The notes beneath the pieces were generated by a model. The model was not told where the DNA came from. It searched no databases and saw only the letters and a program-made list of their open reading frames with translations. This document shows positions 43,927 through 55,964 of a DNA stretch of 64,000 nt, piece by piece; position 1 is the stretch's first letter; each line of letters begins with the position of its first letter. Made by a program: the position numbers and the translations under genes. The stretch comes from Pyropia haitanensis (lineage: Eukaryota > Rhodophyta > Bangiophyceae > Bangiales > Bangiaceae): positions 2,406,842-2,470,841 of the forward strand of contig SDUX01000006.1 of assembly GCA_008729055.1 (NCBI GenBank). The letters are read 5' to 3'.

Positions 43927-46900
43927 CAGCCGCTGTCGTCGCTGACGAGAGCCATCCATGGCGTCGGCCGTCCCCCGCAGAGACCCTGTCGCAGGGACGT
44001 ACCGCGAACGGTGCGGCGATGGCGTGCCCTTGTTGTAGAGGTTGTCAAGGGAGGCCGTTTTCGTGGACCACCGGCGGTCCTGGGGCCGCGGACCGCGTCG
44101 CGCGCAGGCGGTAGTACCGGCGGCGACGTCAAGGGGGTTGGCGCCACCGCGCTCGCCCACCGCTTGACGCCGGCACGGTTCCCTCCCGCCTACCCTGGCC
44201 GTCCCGGTGACGGACCGGCGACGGCCATCCTTGTTTCTAGGTAGTCTCTTACCCTGCTTGTTGTGCGTCTATCTGTCTCTCTCCCTTGAGGGGTCGCCCC
44301 GTCGGATGCGGGCGGTGAAGTCCCCCCCAGGGGCGACGCCGCCCCTGCGTGACCCCTTGGACCACGTAAATCTAGACAGTCAACTTGCATCGACGCTTCG
44401 AGCCGCCGCGGCACCACCGACACACCGGTCAAAGAGGGACAACCGCACCTCTGCGGTCCACTCTGGTACCGTACTGAACGCCGTGCCGCCCTGGTCTCGC
44501 TGGCGCGCGACGCTCGCGGGAAACGCATCGCCACCAAGGCAGCGGGCGGCCGCCTCGGCTGGCCAAGGCACAACGACCATCCGACAGCAGCGACACACCC
44601 CCCCCCCCCCCCCAAATCGCCCAACCCCCCCCCCCCCCCAACCTCCCCATCACCCCGCCCACCCCACTCGCACATCCCGCCGACCACGCGCCACCCCCAC
44701 CACCAGCACCCCGCACCACGTCCGCAACGGTCGCCACCCGGCGCCCGTTGAAACCTCCTCCCCCGCGCGTCGCCGCCGCCGCCGCGGCAGCCGCGCACAC
44801 CCCCCCCGCCCGGCACGCCACCCGCAGATGTACGGGCGGCCGTAGATCGTTTTGTTTTGTGAGTGCGTCCACAATTCTTTTTGCGTACGCCTCGGGGGGA
44901 AGGGAGCTGCAGAGGGCGGCGACAAGCCGGCCGCCTCCCTGCAGTCGCCCTTCTCATCACACCGGGGAGGGGGAATTGGTGCCGGCGCACGGACGTTGGG
45001 CCGTTGGGGCGCCCCGCCGAGCTGCGCGTCGCCGGGACAACCCGTGGACCGTGGCGGCCGACCCTAACCGGCCGGCAGAGGGCGGTGTACGGGCGGGCGC
45101 CCCTCGCGCCCGTGGCTGCGGTACGAGGCGCAAAGACCGCGGCGTGGGGTTCTTGCGCCCGCGGCGGCCACACGCCGCCCGTCGACGCTGCCGCGGCACA
45201 GGCGTCGGAGCGGAGCGGGCGACGGGGTATGGGCGTGCAAGCGGGGGGGACCGCGGCGGCCGCATCTGGCACCTCGTGATGCCCTGCGGTGCACGGTCGA
45301 CGCCGCCCGTCTGTCCGTGACGGGCGTCTGCGGGGGAGGTCTGCCGCCGCGCCAATGGCGGGTCGGCTGCCCGCGGCCGCCGTCCGAGAACTCCCCACGG
45401 TACGTCCCGCGACGGGGCCGTGTCTGTCCCCCTTCCCAGCGGGAGTCCCCAGCTACAGGGGACACCTTTTTCCGTCCGTGTGTGGGCGACCGCTGCCCCG
45501 TCGGCCGCTCCCCTGTCATGCCGCCTCAGACGCACCTCCCCCTCTGCACTAGGGGACCCGATGACTAGGTCCCGCCAGAGGCGGTGGGCAGTGGAGAGCG
45601 TGTAGACGAGGAGGGGGAACTGCGGTGGGGGGGTGTCCCTGCCACCAACGGGTGGCAGGCGGGGGGGGGCAGCGGTAGCAGCAAAGTGGGTGGCGGCAGC
45701 GGTGGGTCGTCGCCTTCAATCGGTCTCCACGGTCGCCGCGGGTGGCTGCTTCGCCCTTCCCCCCACCCCCCCTCCCCCCCTCCTCCCCTCTTCCCGAGTC
45801 ATTCCCACGCTCAGACGGCCAGCCGACACCACTCCCTCCATCCTACCCCCCCACCGCTACGGCCGACAGCCGCAGCACCCATCGCATGGCCGCGACGGCA
45901 CCGTCCACCCGAACCGCGGCGGTCGCAGTGGGCGCACGCAGGGAGCTCACAACGTGGACGACGGCGTCACCCGTCCAGCGAACCCCCGTCACCCCCCCCC
46001 TCCCGTTCCGCCCCAACCCCCGCGGCCAGCCAACGCCTACCAATCCCCGCCTCCCGTCGACGCCACAGTTGACAGCCACCGCAGCCACCGCACTGCTGCG
46101 ACGGCACGCGGTGCATCCGCGCCACGCTGTTGACATTGCCGCCACGGCAACGATCGCCGGCCTGTCTTAGAGGCAGGAGCGGCAGCGGCGGTGGGGACGG
46201 TTCCGCACCGGCGGTGGCGGTGGCGGCGGCATCGCCGGCGGCGGTGGCGGTGGCGACCGCATCGCCGGCGGCGGCGGCAGCATCGTTGGCAGATGCAGCG
46301 ACGGCAGCGGTGGCAGCGACGGCAGCGGTGGCAGAGCGACGGTGGCGGTGGCAGCCACGGCGGCGGTGGCAGCGACGGCGGCGGTGTGGCACCACGTTGC
46401 AATCATCAAGCGCTCACTCGCTTCCGCCCCTGCCATGCCCCCCGCCCCGCTCAATGCGACCGCCGCCACCGCAGTTCTTTCTGTCATCGACGGCGGCGGC
46501 GCCGTCAACGACACGGATAGCGGTGCCGCCGCCGCCAATGCCACCGCAGCCGCCAACCACGCGGCGGCGGCCACAGCGCGACACAAACCCGCCGGCCGGT
46601 GCTGGCCGTGCCCAGCGGGGCGGCAGGTGCACCCGTCAGCGCGACGACAGCGCAGCTGCTCGTTGCAGACGCGGCGTCGGTGGGTCGTGGTGTAGGGGCC
46701 GACATGGACGGCTGGCCAGCCGGCACGGCACAGGCGGTGGAGCCTGCCGCGGGTCGGTTGCGGTGGGGGGCAGCGGCCGCGACGGTAGCGGCTGCGATGA
46801 CGGTGACGGTTGCAACGGCAGCGCCGGGGCTGCTGACGCCGACCACCTGACCGCTGTCGTCGACTACAGCGTAGCCGTCTGCCGGTGGGCGGGCGTGTGA

Positions 46901-48022
46901 CCCGCGGCGGGGGGTCGCCCGCCGCCGCCGCAACGCGCACCATAGGTGCCGTCCCCTTGCCGCCGCCGGTCGCCGCCGGCGACAATGGCGAGCCCGCGGC
47001 AGAGAGCGCAAGCTTCCTCACTGGCAGGCAGCAAGCCATCTGCACCGCCACTACGAGGATGGGCAAGACATGCGGGCGGCACGCGGGGAGGACGTACCAG
47101 GTGCACGTGGGCCCCATCCGCCGAGCCAAAAGAAGGACGCCTTACCGCGACTGCCTGCCCAGTGCTCGAAGGCCAGAGCCCACAGTCACACGCACAGTCG
47201 CATGGGGATCAACCACAACAGCCCGGCCACCATACCCTGCACCGCCGCTCTGGCCGGCGATGCGCAAGGAACCGGCCCCGCAGGCGCCACAATGACGCCC
47301 AGACGACTCAGGTCGTATCACCACCCATCCCTTGGCCTTGCCATTGAACATACTGCAGGGGAGATGAAGTCGCGCAGGAAAGGAAAGCGCGAAGTGGCAG
47401 AGCGCAGCGATCACGTGCGAGCAGCGAACATGAGATTGTACACAGTCAACGGAAGCGCAAAGCAGCAACGTGGCAACGGCAAGGCACGGACTGCCACAGA
47501 CAGTCGTAGATCGCGGAGAGAGGGGTGGCGTTAAGAGGACTACTCTGAGAAAGTCAAAGTCATTGGACTTGACTCCCGGACCAAAACTGTTGCGCGGCCG
47601 GTCAAGCGCTGTCGCGGAGTGAAGGACGCTGGCAAAGTCAAAAGGTCAAGGAACGTGGCGTGTGCTGTTTCCACTCGAGTGCGCCTGGATGTCACAGTCG
47701 TACGCCCCACCGTGGACGACCATGCTCCTGAGGTACTCGACCATGTTCGTGTGTTGGGATACCGTTGCCTGACCGCATGGACGTCAGGCTGCGTCTGGAC
47801 AGGACACAGGCCGGTGCGTGCGCAGCAGACAAGCTACGGATGTGACTTTTGCTTGCGCCGCAACGCCCACGAAAAGAGAGCTTGACCCATAGAACATGGC
47901 AGGAGGGGAAAAAAACGATAGACGACATATACACAAGAGGCGCAAGAGACAAAGAAGAGAGGCGAAAGCAAACCCATAGCGCGGCCCGCGGGCCCATGGA
48001 CCGCGCCACCCCCCACCCCCTC
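43927..48022. other. Gene-poor stretch, no supported gene
   Basis: About 4.1 kb. Frames on both strands are Ala/Thr/Arg-rich. The best-looking (minus, 46505-47011, containing AVVDDSGQVVGVSSPGAAV) cannot be tied to a family and overlaps equally good plus-strand frames. C runs near 44600-44640 and an imperfect microsatellite at 46190-46395 are present. The last 450 bp (47550-47990) have lower GC and repeated GTCAA motifs and are probably the 3' UTR and flank of the kinase gene. Confidence 0.5.
46190..46395 (+). repeat. Imperfect GGCAGCGGT / GGCAGCGAC microsatellite
   Basis: Units of 15-18 bp such as GGCAGCGGTGGCAGCGAC recur with interruptions. They encode Ala/Thr/Val or Arg/Trp-rich peptides depending on frame. 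Confidence 0.75.
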
Positions 48023-49873
48023 CTAGGCGACCCGCCCCCAGGCCAGCGCCGTGACGTACAGGGAGTCTTGCCAGTCCTCCCGTATCTTATGCAACGGCCC
48101 GTGGCTGGTTCGCGTGCACCGCTGCTCCTCCCCAACGCAGTGTCCCCTGCTCAGCACAAAAGCGCACTGCTCGGAGGTGCAGGCCACGGCGGTGATCATG
48201 TAGTTCTCGTCCCAGCGTGCGTGGATGCTCTCTGAGGGGTACTCAAAGTCCAGCTCCACACACTGCTCCTTAAAGGCAGCTCCGCGAGACATGACCACGC
48301 ACCACTGCTGCTGATAGCGGCCCTGCGTGGCGATGGCGGTGATGTAGTAGCCCGACGACCACTTCTCGCTCACCCACTTGGATGGGAAGGTGGACGACAC
48401 GATGTAGCTCTGCTGCTTGAACTTGCGGCCGCGCATCATCGTCGAGCACACCACCCCCCAGCAGTTGTTGTTGCCCGCTACTGAGGTGATGAAGAAGCCG
48501 TCATCCCACTTCTGCCGCACCCAGTCCCGCGGGAACTCGGACTCAGGACAGTAGTGCAGGGCTTGCTCCGTCAGCCCCGAAGAGCGCGCGTTCAGCACCG
48601 CGGTCCACATGCTGCCCTCAAAGTTGAGACTCGTGATCCGCATGCCTTGGGCCCACTTCTTCTCCACCTCCTTGACCAGGTTTTGGTAGCTGGTGTGGCT
48701 CGTGTAGCACTGGGTATGGGGGCTGTTGCCGGTGCGTGCAGACGTGGACACAATGATCCACTGGTGCGTCTTGATCTTCTTTGGCACCACCACCTTGTGC
48801 CGTTTGGCCGTGGGTGTGAGCGCGCCGCCGGCGGGACCCCCCGAGTCGGGCGCCTTGCGCTTGGACCCGACAACCACCGCGCTGCCACCTTCCGCCGCTG
48901 CCGCTGCCGCTGCGGTCGTCGTCGTCTTGCCATTCTCGACCTCGCCCTTGTCCTGCTCTGCCAACAGACGCTCGACGGCGGCGAGACCCTTCGAGCCCTG
49001 CGAGCAAAGCAAAAAGAGGTAGTCATAGTCGGGCGTCTCCTCAAATGCCATGCCCCTCACGTACGCCAGGAAGTATTGGAGGACCTCGGGGGCGCCGCGG
49101 CACATGGCGTCAACGGTGAGGCGGCCCTTGGTCTCACAAACCTGCATGTTCTTGTCGTCCCCGTTGTAGCCCTGCCACGGCAACGAGCCATGGTACAGGT
49201 ACAGCAGCATGTAACCAAGGGACTCAAGGTCATCCCGCCGCGACAACCACCGTCCCAGGTGAGCGTTCACCGACGCGTACCGCACGGTGCCACTAAAGTG
49301 GTCCACCCGTTGGCCATACGCAATGTGGCAGTTGGGGCGCGTCGGGTCCCGCCACTTGGACGCGAGGCCCAGGTCAACCATATAGAGGCCTTGCCGCACG
49401 TCCGGCGGCGCGCCGTCGGTAAAGGAGCAGAGAAAATTCTCCGGCTTGACGTCCCCGTGCACGTACCCGCGGATATGCAGCTTCCGCAGCAACTCCGTGC
49501 ACTTGGCACCAATGATGGCGACCGTGTCCCACGGCAATCGGCGGGAGGGGCGAGACTCGAGTAACCGCTGCAACGTTGGGCCGAGCAGATCCATGACCAT
49601 CACGTAGTAGCGGCCGTGGAGGCCCGTAAAGTGCACTTTCGGCGCCCCATCCCCCTCCATGGCACGCATCACCTCCCACTCACGTCGGGCAATGGAACCA
49701 GACCGATGCTCCAGCTTCACAGCCACCTTCTGGCCGGTGATGGAGTGGGTTCCCATAAACACATCACCAAAATGGCCCGATCCGAGATGCGCCGACCGCA
49801 GGATGGTGTACTGCCGCCGCTTCTCCCCAACCGACGCGGGGACGGGGTCCTTCCGGGAATCCTCGTCCGTCAT
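48023..49873 (-). CDS. MUT9-like (MLK/PPK-type) casein kinase I family protein
   Basis: 616 aa in a single uninterrupted frame. The ATG at 49873 (TCACCATGAC) is chosen; the frame extends upstream to a GTG only. The CK1-type kinase domain covers about residues 20-320: glycine loop LGSGHFGDVFMG, VAVKLE (Lys53), catalytic loop HGDVKPENFL (Asp141), DLGLA in place of DFG (Asp167), and GTVRYASVNAHLG. After a Lys-rich linker with nuclear-localisation-like KRKAPDSGG and AKRHK comes a repeat domain of about 245 residues (WIIVSTSARTG, WDDGFFITSVAGNNNCWGVV, WSSGYYITAIATQGRYQQQW). This pattern is seen after the kinase domain in plant MUT9-like kinases. In plants and green algae these are nuclear and phosphorylate histone H3 and photoreceptor or clock proteins. 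The role here is inferred from that family. It is the best-preserved gene in the window. Confidence 0.92.
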   Translation of the reverse strand: MTDEDSRKDPVPASVGEKRRQYTILRSAHLGSGHFGDVFMGTHSITGQKVAVKLEHRSGSIARREWEVMRAMEGDGAPKVHFTGLHGRYYVMVMDLLGPTLQRLLESRPSRRLPWDTVAIIGAKCTELLRKLHIRGYVHGDVKPENFLCSFTDGAPPDVRQGLYMVDLGLASKWRDPTRPNCHIAYGQRVDHFSGTVRYASVNAHLGRWLSRRDDLESLGYMLLYLYHGSLPWQGYNGDDKNMQVCETKGRLTVDAMCRGAPEVLQYFLAYVRGMAFEETPDYDYLFLLCSQGSKGLAAVERLLAEQDKGEVENGKTTTTAAAAAAAEGGSAVVVGSKRKAPDSGGPAGGALTPTAKRHKVVVPKKIKTHQWIIVSTSARTGNSPHTQCYTSHTSYQNLVKEVEKKWAQGMRITSLNFEGSMWTAVLNARSSGLTEQALHYCPESEFPRDWVRQKWDDGFFITSVAGNNNCWGVVCSTMMRGRKFKQQSYIVSSTFPSKWVSEKWSSGYYITAIATQGRYQQQWCVVMSRGAAFKEQCVELDFEYPSESIHARWDENYMITAVACTSEQCAFVLSRGHCVGEEQRCTRTSHGPLHKIREDWQDSLYVTALAWGRVA

Positions 49874-51227
49874 GGTGACGGGAGGGGGGCGGGCCGGGGG
49901 GGACCCTTGGGGCACAAAGGGAGCCCGTCAAGACCGGCTCACAAACAAGCCAAGTGGTCGACGACGGCACGAAAAGCAGAGGGGAAGAGGAGAAAAGGGG
50001 AAGGGGGGGCAGGGGGAAAAGGTGAACGCGATGAGGACCCGCGACGGGCGGGACACGACGGCCACCCCGACCGAGAAATGGCAGATAAACCACGACGTGT
50101 CAGCGCCGCGTCATATGCATACGTACACCAGCCACCACACGACCACGGGAATCCGTCACATCCGCAAACGGGTGTCTGCCGCCGTGCAGGGAGACGCCGA
50201 GAGCACAACAGGGCGACGCGGGGGAGAGAGAGCGCTCCCTTGCTGGTCCAACGCCGCCCAGTGCCCCCCCCCGCGCCCCTCCCGTCTCTCGCGCACAGCG
50301 CCCCCAGCGCGGGCTGGGGTGGCTCTGCCGAGAGGAGCGACTCAACCCCCCTGGGAGGGGGTCGCCGGGGGGGGGTCTGCCCCGAAGTCCCCTACAGGCC
50401 TGTGTGAGGGGGGGGGGGGGGGGGGAGAGAGTGTTCAACATTTTGGCCCTTTCCCAAACCACACCCCCGGCCGAGCAGCGGCCGGGGGGTGGGGGTGCAA
50501 CGTGGAAGACCGTTTCGATGGTGTGGGGTGGCGCGCCGTGCGACGCCGGCCCAGCACTTTCTGCTGGCCTGTCACGGCCTACACGTGCGGGTGGGCGAGA
50601 AATCTGGCTTGACCGCCCCGGCGTACACGCCGCACGACGAGGCTGTTGCCACGTGGGAACGATTCAGTGGCGCAAGTGCGACTTGCATAAACCTGATTGG
50701 TTCGTGGCGCAAACTGGTGTCCCGCCAGGCGCTGGATCCGCTCAGCATCTATTTGGCGCCAAGGGCGTCGGCCGGTTGGACGTGGCGCAGTACACAAGCG
50801 ACGCGGCGCGGCCGGCCACTGTTTACCCACCCGCCTTGGTCACTCGTCACGCGCACCCTGGAGGACCGAAACACGCTTGCATGAGACATTGCTCGGTCAT
50901 CCCAGGAATGGCGGGTAGCGCGCGTACCGGCCACGCGGACATTCCCGTTGTGGATTCCCCGCCCACGGACAACTCTCGCCTACACCCAAGCTACACTTCT
51001 CCGCCACTGTCGCCGTGCTGTCGTCGTGGGCGACAGCACCACAGCGGCTTCGAGAAGGGGTCACAGCGGAACGCCGCCACCACCATGCCGTCCGCGCGAG
51101 CCCCTGGGCGATCGGTGCCTACGCGAGAATGGCATCGCCGCCCTTGGCGGCATCGCGGCAGACCTGTTCCGCCAACCCCAGCCCCACCCGATGCTCCAGG
51201 CTGCCCGACACAAAAGCACAACCCTCC
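49874..51227. other. Intergenic between kinase start and phosphatase stop, no gene seen
   Basis: About 1.35 kb with a 16-nt G run near 50409-50424 and otherwise mixed sequence. Frames are short and unrecognised. It should contain the kinase promoter (right of 49873) and the 3' UTR of the phosphatase. Confidence 0.5.
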
Positions 51228-52278
51228 CTACTGCGGCACGAACGCCTCCTCCTCCTTGGGCTCCCCCTTCCCCGCCCGCACGGGCGAACTGATCGCCCCC
51301 TCCGCTTCCACCTGCTCGGCTGGGGGTGTCCAACCCTCCGCCGACGTCCGCAGCCGGTGCATCATGTCGCCCATCTGGGTCCACACAAACACGGGCGACA
51401 CGAACGGGTAGCCATAGATGGCGCCCGCCGTGGGGCTGCCCGACAGTGCCACCGCGACGGTGCGGCCGGCGGCGACAAACGCACCAAACGGGAGCACCGC
51501 CATGCAGCCGCGCACGTCCGACGTGTTGCCCGCGGCGGCGCCCGCCGGCGTGCCCACCCCCGCGGCGCGGGGAGGCCCACCAAAGGCGCTCCGCCCCAGC
51601 GCCACGTACTCGAGGTACAGCGCCAGCCAGTCGAGCGTGTCATCGGCGTGAAAGTCCACCAGCCCCGCGACGGCGGCGGCGGCGGAAAACTCGGGCACAA
51701 TCACCGCGTTGCCCGGCTGCCGCCGCACCTTGCTCGGCGTGTTGTCCACCATGACCGTGTTGGCCGCCCCCCACCGCGGCCGCTGCCCGGTCAGGTCCGC
51801 CAGCACCTTTTCCGTGCCAAACCGCCCCGCGGCGGCCGACGGGTCGGCGCGGCACCCTGCCCGGGAGCGCACAAACGCGAGGCGCGCCGCGTCGGCGGGC
51901 TCCCACAGCACGTCGATGACGGCGGCCACGTTGGCCGGCGCCGCCGACGACCACACGCCCACCGCGTGGCGGCGGGTCATGGCCGCCACGAACCGCCGCG
52001 CGCCGGGCCGCTCCCACAGCATGACGCCCTGCCGCAGGTGCGCGTCGGGCGGACGGAAGGCCGCGGCGGTCGTCGCGCCGCGGACGGTGTGGTGGGGGGA
52101 CCACCGCTCGACGAGGACGCCGTTGAGGTCGAGGACGACGAGCAGCGGGGGGATGTCGGGCGTCCGCGTCGGCGGCGTCGGCGTGGACGTGTAGAGGAGG
52201 GAGTGCGCCAGCGCCATCCACGGGATGGTGTCGGGGGTGAGGCCGCCGGCAACGGGGACGACCGCCGGGGGGGCGGGG

Positions 52279-52322
<44 letters not shown>

Positions 52323-52499
52323 TGCCGCCGCCGCGTCGGGCGCGGCCCCCGCCGGCGCGGCGGCGGGCGCGGCGGACGACGGCACCGCGACGGCCGCCGC
52401 GCCCGCACCAGGGGGCTGTTGTTGTAGCGCGCCCGCCGCGTCGGCGGCCGGCGCCCGTATTGTCTCGGGCGCGGGGAGGGTGGCCGTCAGCGGCGCCAT
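51228..52499 (-). CDS. FCP1/SCP-like HAD-family phosphatase
   Basis: 423 aa, uninterrupted. The first 85 residues are Ala/Pro-rich. The FCP1-homology (NIF) domain begins with LLVVLDLNGVLVERW (nucleophile Asp124), continues VMLWERPGARRFVAAM and AVGVWSSAAPANV, and has the distal acidic motif NTVMVDNTPSK (Asp252). FCP1/SCP enzymes usually have DLDETL, with a second Asp as acid/base. Here it is Asn (DLN), as in a plant-type subgroup with DLNGLL, so activity may differ. The C-terminal 130 residues are less conserved, ending KGEPKEEEAFVPQ. Targets of the family include the RNA polymerase II tail; none can be named here. It is divergently paired with the gene at 53087. Confidence 0.85.
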
Positions 52500-53086
52500 G
52501 GCGAATCAAAGCCGGAGGGGCGGCGGGGAGGTGGGGTGGCGGTGGGGCGCGGGAACGGCCGGCCCAGGCAGCGGCGGCACGCGGGCAGAGCGCGCGAGGG
52601 GGGGGGGGGGAGCGGCGACGGCACGCAGACGTGCGCGTCCGACGTCGCCAGGCGGGACCAAGACCGCCGCCGCCAGGGACGGAAGCCGAAAAAGGTCAGG
52701 CCACCGACGCGCGCAGTGGCGAGGGTGACGGCCGCCCCCGTTTCGCCCAGAGGGCGGGACCGGCCCCGACGCGCGGGAGCAGGCGGCTTTGCCCGCGGCC
52801 CGCCGCCGTCCATATGACTCAGAGGAGGCCCCCCCCCCCCTCTCCCCACCCCACAAAGTGCAAAAAAAAAAACAGCGTCCACCTCTTCAGCGTGGTTAAT
52901 TTCTCGATCAGCCCCTCACCAAGTCGCGGATCCGCGGATCCGCGCGCGGTGGCGCGCGCCGACCACGACCGCGTCGCGGCGGCAACGGCTCGGCCGGCCG
53001 CCCGCACCACCGCGGCCACTCCCGCCCCCCTCCCAACCCGCGCGCCCGCCCCCCACCCCCCCCCCCCCCCGCTCCCGTGCGCGACC
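52500..53086. promoter_or_regulatory. Bidirectional promoter region
   Basis: 587 bp between the start codons of the FCP1-like gene (-) and the Ala/Pro/Gly-rich gene (+). It contains an A run (52862-52872), a small less GC-rich window (52880-52920) and a perfect palindrome. No TATA box is evident. Confidence 0.45.
52926..52943. repeat. Perfect 18-bp palindrome
   Basis: GCGGATCCGCGGATCCGC equals its own reverse complement. It lies in the shared promoter, 144 bp from the plus-strand start codon, and could be a dimeric factor site. Confidence 0.7.
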
Positions 53087-53156
53087 ATGGACTCCCCCCC
53101 CCCGCCACCACCACCACCACCACCACCACCACCGCCACCCCCATCGGTACCAACAC

Positions 53157-53216
<60 letters not shown>

Positions 53217-53974
53217 CGGCGTCGCTCTTCCGCCGCCGCCGCGGCGGCGCGCGCAAGGCGCGGCCGCGCACGCTCGGCGTCGACGACGAGGCGCGGCCGG
53301 TGGCGGCGGCCGCCGCCGCGGTGAGCGGCGGCGGCGGCGGCGGCGGTGCGGCGGTGCCGGCAGGAGCGGCGGGGGTGCCGTTTTTGGGTGACGGCGGCGG
53401 CGGGCGTGGCGGCGGCGGCAGTGGCGGCGGCGGCGGCGGCGGCGTCGGCGGCGGCACGGTGGTCAGCGGCGCGCCGCCACCCCCCCCCGCGCCACCGCCC
53501 CCCCCCCCCCCGCCCCCCCCACCGCCGCCACCACCACCACCACCCCCCCTCGATATCCCCCCCCACCCCCCCCGCCACCGTCCGTGTGTCCCCCGCCGCC
53601 GCCCCCCCCCCCCCAGGCGCCCCACCGGCCGCACCCCCCGCCGGCGCCGACTGGTGGCCCCCCCCCCCAGCGCCCCCCCAGCGCCCACCGCCGCCGCGGC
53701 GGGCCCCGCCTACACGCCCGCCGCCCTGTCCGACCTCCTCGCCGCGACCGTCGCCGCCGCGCCGGCCGCGCCGCCGCCGCCGCCGCCGCCGCCGCTGCCG
53801 CCGCCGTCGCCGCCGCCGCCGCGTCCGCCGCCGTCACCGCCGCCCGCCGCCGTCGATACCGCGCCGGCGGTGCCGCCGGCAGAGGCGGTCGCCGCCGCGG
53901 TGGCGCGCCGCCGCCGTCGTGCCGCGGCGGCGCGGGACGGCGGCGCGGGGTTCCTGCCGCTGGATACGGGGGCG

Positions 53975-54015
<41 letters not shown>

Positions 54016-54274
54016 GGGGGCGGCGGCGGGCGCGCCCGCCGCCAGTGGCGGCTTCCATGGCGTGGAGGATGAGGACATGGCCATGGCGGTCGTGTCGGAC
54101 GCCGGCAGCAGCGGCAGCAGCGGCGGCGGCGGCGGCGGCGGCAGCGACAGCGACCGCGGCGGGCGGTCGGGCGGCGACGGCGGCGGCGGCGCGGGCGGCG
54201 GCGCGCGCAGCCGCCGCGGCCGCGCGTACGACCGCTCCGCGCGTGAGGTGGCGGCGGCACTGGCCGCCGCGGGC

Positions 54275-54316
<42 letters not shown>

Positions 54317-54619
54317 GCCGCCGACGCGGGCCGGGCGGAGGCGGAGGCGCTCCCGTGGGGCGCCGGCGGCGACGCCCCCGCCGCCGCCGCCGCCGCCGCC
54401 GTCGACGCGCTCGCGGCGGCGGCCGACGCGGCGGCCGCCGACGCCGCCGACGCCGCCGCCGCCGACGCGGTGGCGGCCGCCGCCGCCGCCGCCGCCGCTG
54501 CCGACGCGGCCGCCGCGGCAGAGGCGGAGCGGGTGGCCGCGGCGGCGGCGGTGGCGGCGCGCGGCCGGCTACGCGAGGCGGTGGCGGCGGCGGCGGCGGA
54601 GGGGGCGGCGGCCGCCGCC

Positions 54620-54658
<39 letters not shown>

Positions 54659-54691
54659 GCCGCGTCGGGCAATGGCGGCGGGGGGGTGTGA
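53087..54691 (+). CDS. Unassigned Ala/Pro/Gly-rich low-complexity protein
   Basis: 534 codons from GCGACCATGGAC to TGA. Polyproline and polyalanine follow the start, then a basic patch (LFRRRRGGARKARPRTLG), polyglycine and another long polyproline block. The more informative second half has LSDLLAATVAAAP, AVARRRRRAAAARDGGAGF, an acidic patch GFHGVEDEDMAMAVVSDAG, SDSDRGGRSGG, and SRRGRAYDRSAREVAAALAA before a 150-residue alanine-dominated helix with periodic Asp/Glu/Arg. C runs in the middle (53470-53560) may hide frame breaks. Overlapping plus frames are equally open, so the exact frame in the low-complexity parts is unsure. Basic and acidic patches suggest a nuclear factor, but this is only a guess. 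Confidence 0.4.
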
Positions 54692-55432
54692 GCCGCGTTG
54701 GGCGGTTTGCGACGGGGCCGCCTCGAGCGGGCGGCCGGGGGGGAGGCGGGCGGCGGCAGCTCCCCGCCCCCCCCCCCCCTCGCGACGGCGCGTGTCGGTG
54801 GCACGCCCGCCGCGCCAAGGCACAGCCGGCGACGGGACGCGGCGGGGCGGCGGCCGGCGCGGCACGCCGCGGCGGGCCACGACGGCGGCCGCCTGGCGCG
54901 GCAGCGTCACCGCCGGCGGGCGGGCGGGTGTGGACGAGGGGGGGGGGGGGGGGGGGTACGGCGCCCGCCCGGCAGTGGCGCGTCTGGCGGGCGGCGTGTG
55001 TGGGGGCGGCCGCGGTGCGCGCGGCCGGCAGCGACGCGTCTGGCGGGGCGGGCCGCCGCCGGCGGGCGGCGCGGCGGGCGCGCCGCGCCGGTGGCGCGCG
55101 GGCCCGCGTCCTGGGGGGGTGCCGCCGCCGCCGCGCGCCGCGGCGGCACCCGACGCGGCGGTTGTGCGCCGCACGGCGGTGCGGGGCGGGGCTGTCGAGG
55201 CGCGCGGGCGTGTCCCGGCGCGTGCGCTGGGGGGCGGGGGGGGGGGGGGGGAGGAGGGGGGGGGGGGAGGGGGGGAGGGGGGGGGCCGCCGCTGTCGGGG
55301 GGGTCCACGTGCGCCACCGGGCGGGCGGGCCACCGCCCCCCCGCGCCCCTGCCGAGTGCGGCCAGAGGTGTGGGGGCGGCGGCGCGCCTGGTGTGGGGCC
55401 ACCCGCGGTTCCGCGGCACGCCCACGCAAGAA
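54692..55432. other. 3' flank, no gene seen
   Basis: About 740 bp, very GC-rich with long G runs (55220-55285). Low-complexity frames on both strands only. Confidence 0.5.
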
Positions 55433-55964
55433 GGATAATACCAGCCTTGGGATTCCCAAGGTCCAGAATCCCAACCCCCCGCCAGGCGCTGCATTCAAGG
55501 GGTGCGTGTGGGGGGCCCGTGAGCCCCCCTGGGGGGACCTGGTGGACTTCCCGGCATGGACTTCAAATCCATGGACTGGCAGCGGCAGCAGCGTCCTCAT
55601 TGCAGCCCATACTATTTTTTGCACAGAACTCTGGAGCCTCTCTTTTCCGTACACTTCGGTAGCGCAATCCGCTGCGAGCCGCACTCGCGCACCACGGCTG
55701 CGCCCGTCGCGCTGGCCACCGTCGCGCTCGCGCGACGTCACTGTAAAACGGCCCCGTGCCAGTCAGCAGTGCAGCATCACGTCTGACAGCGGCTGCCCTA
55801 GGCACGTGCCATGGCGCGTGCCCGGCCGCGTGCGCGTGCCGCATGACGCGTGCCCTACCCCCACGCACGGTGCCAGCGTGGGTGTGCGGCACCGCGCTGG
55901 CTGCCCCCCCACTCATTGCGGTCTGCGCTGCCCGGCCCCCGGCTTCTGCCGCCGGGCCCCCCGG

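Noticed and set aside
46167..47129. Overlapping plus and minus Ala/Arg-rich frames suggesting a gene
   Set aside because: Neither strand gives a recognisable domain or a good start and stop context, and several frames are equally open through a microsatellite.
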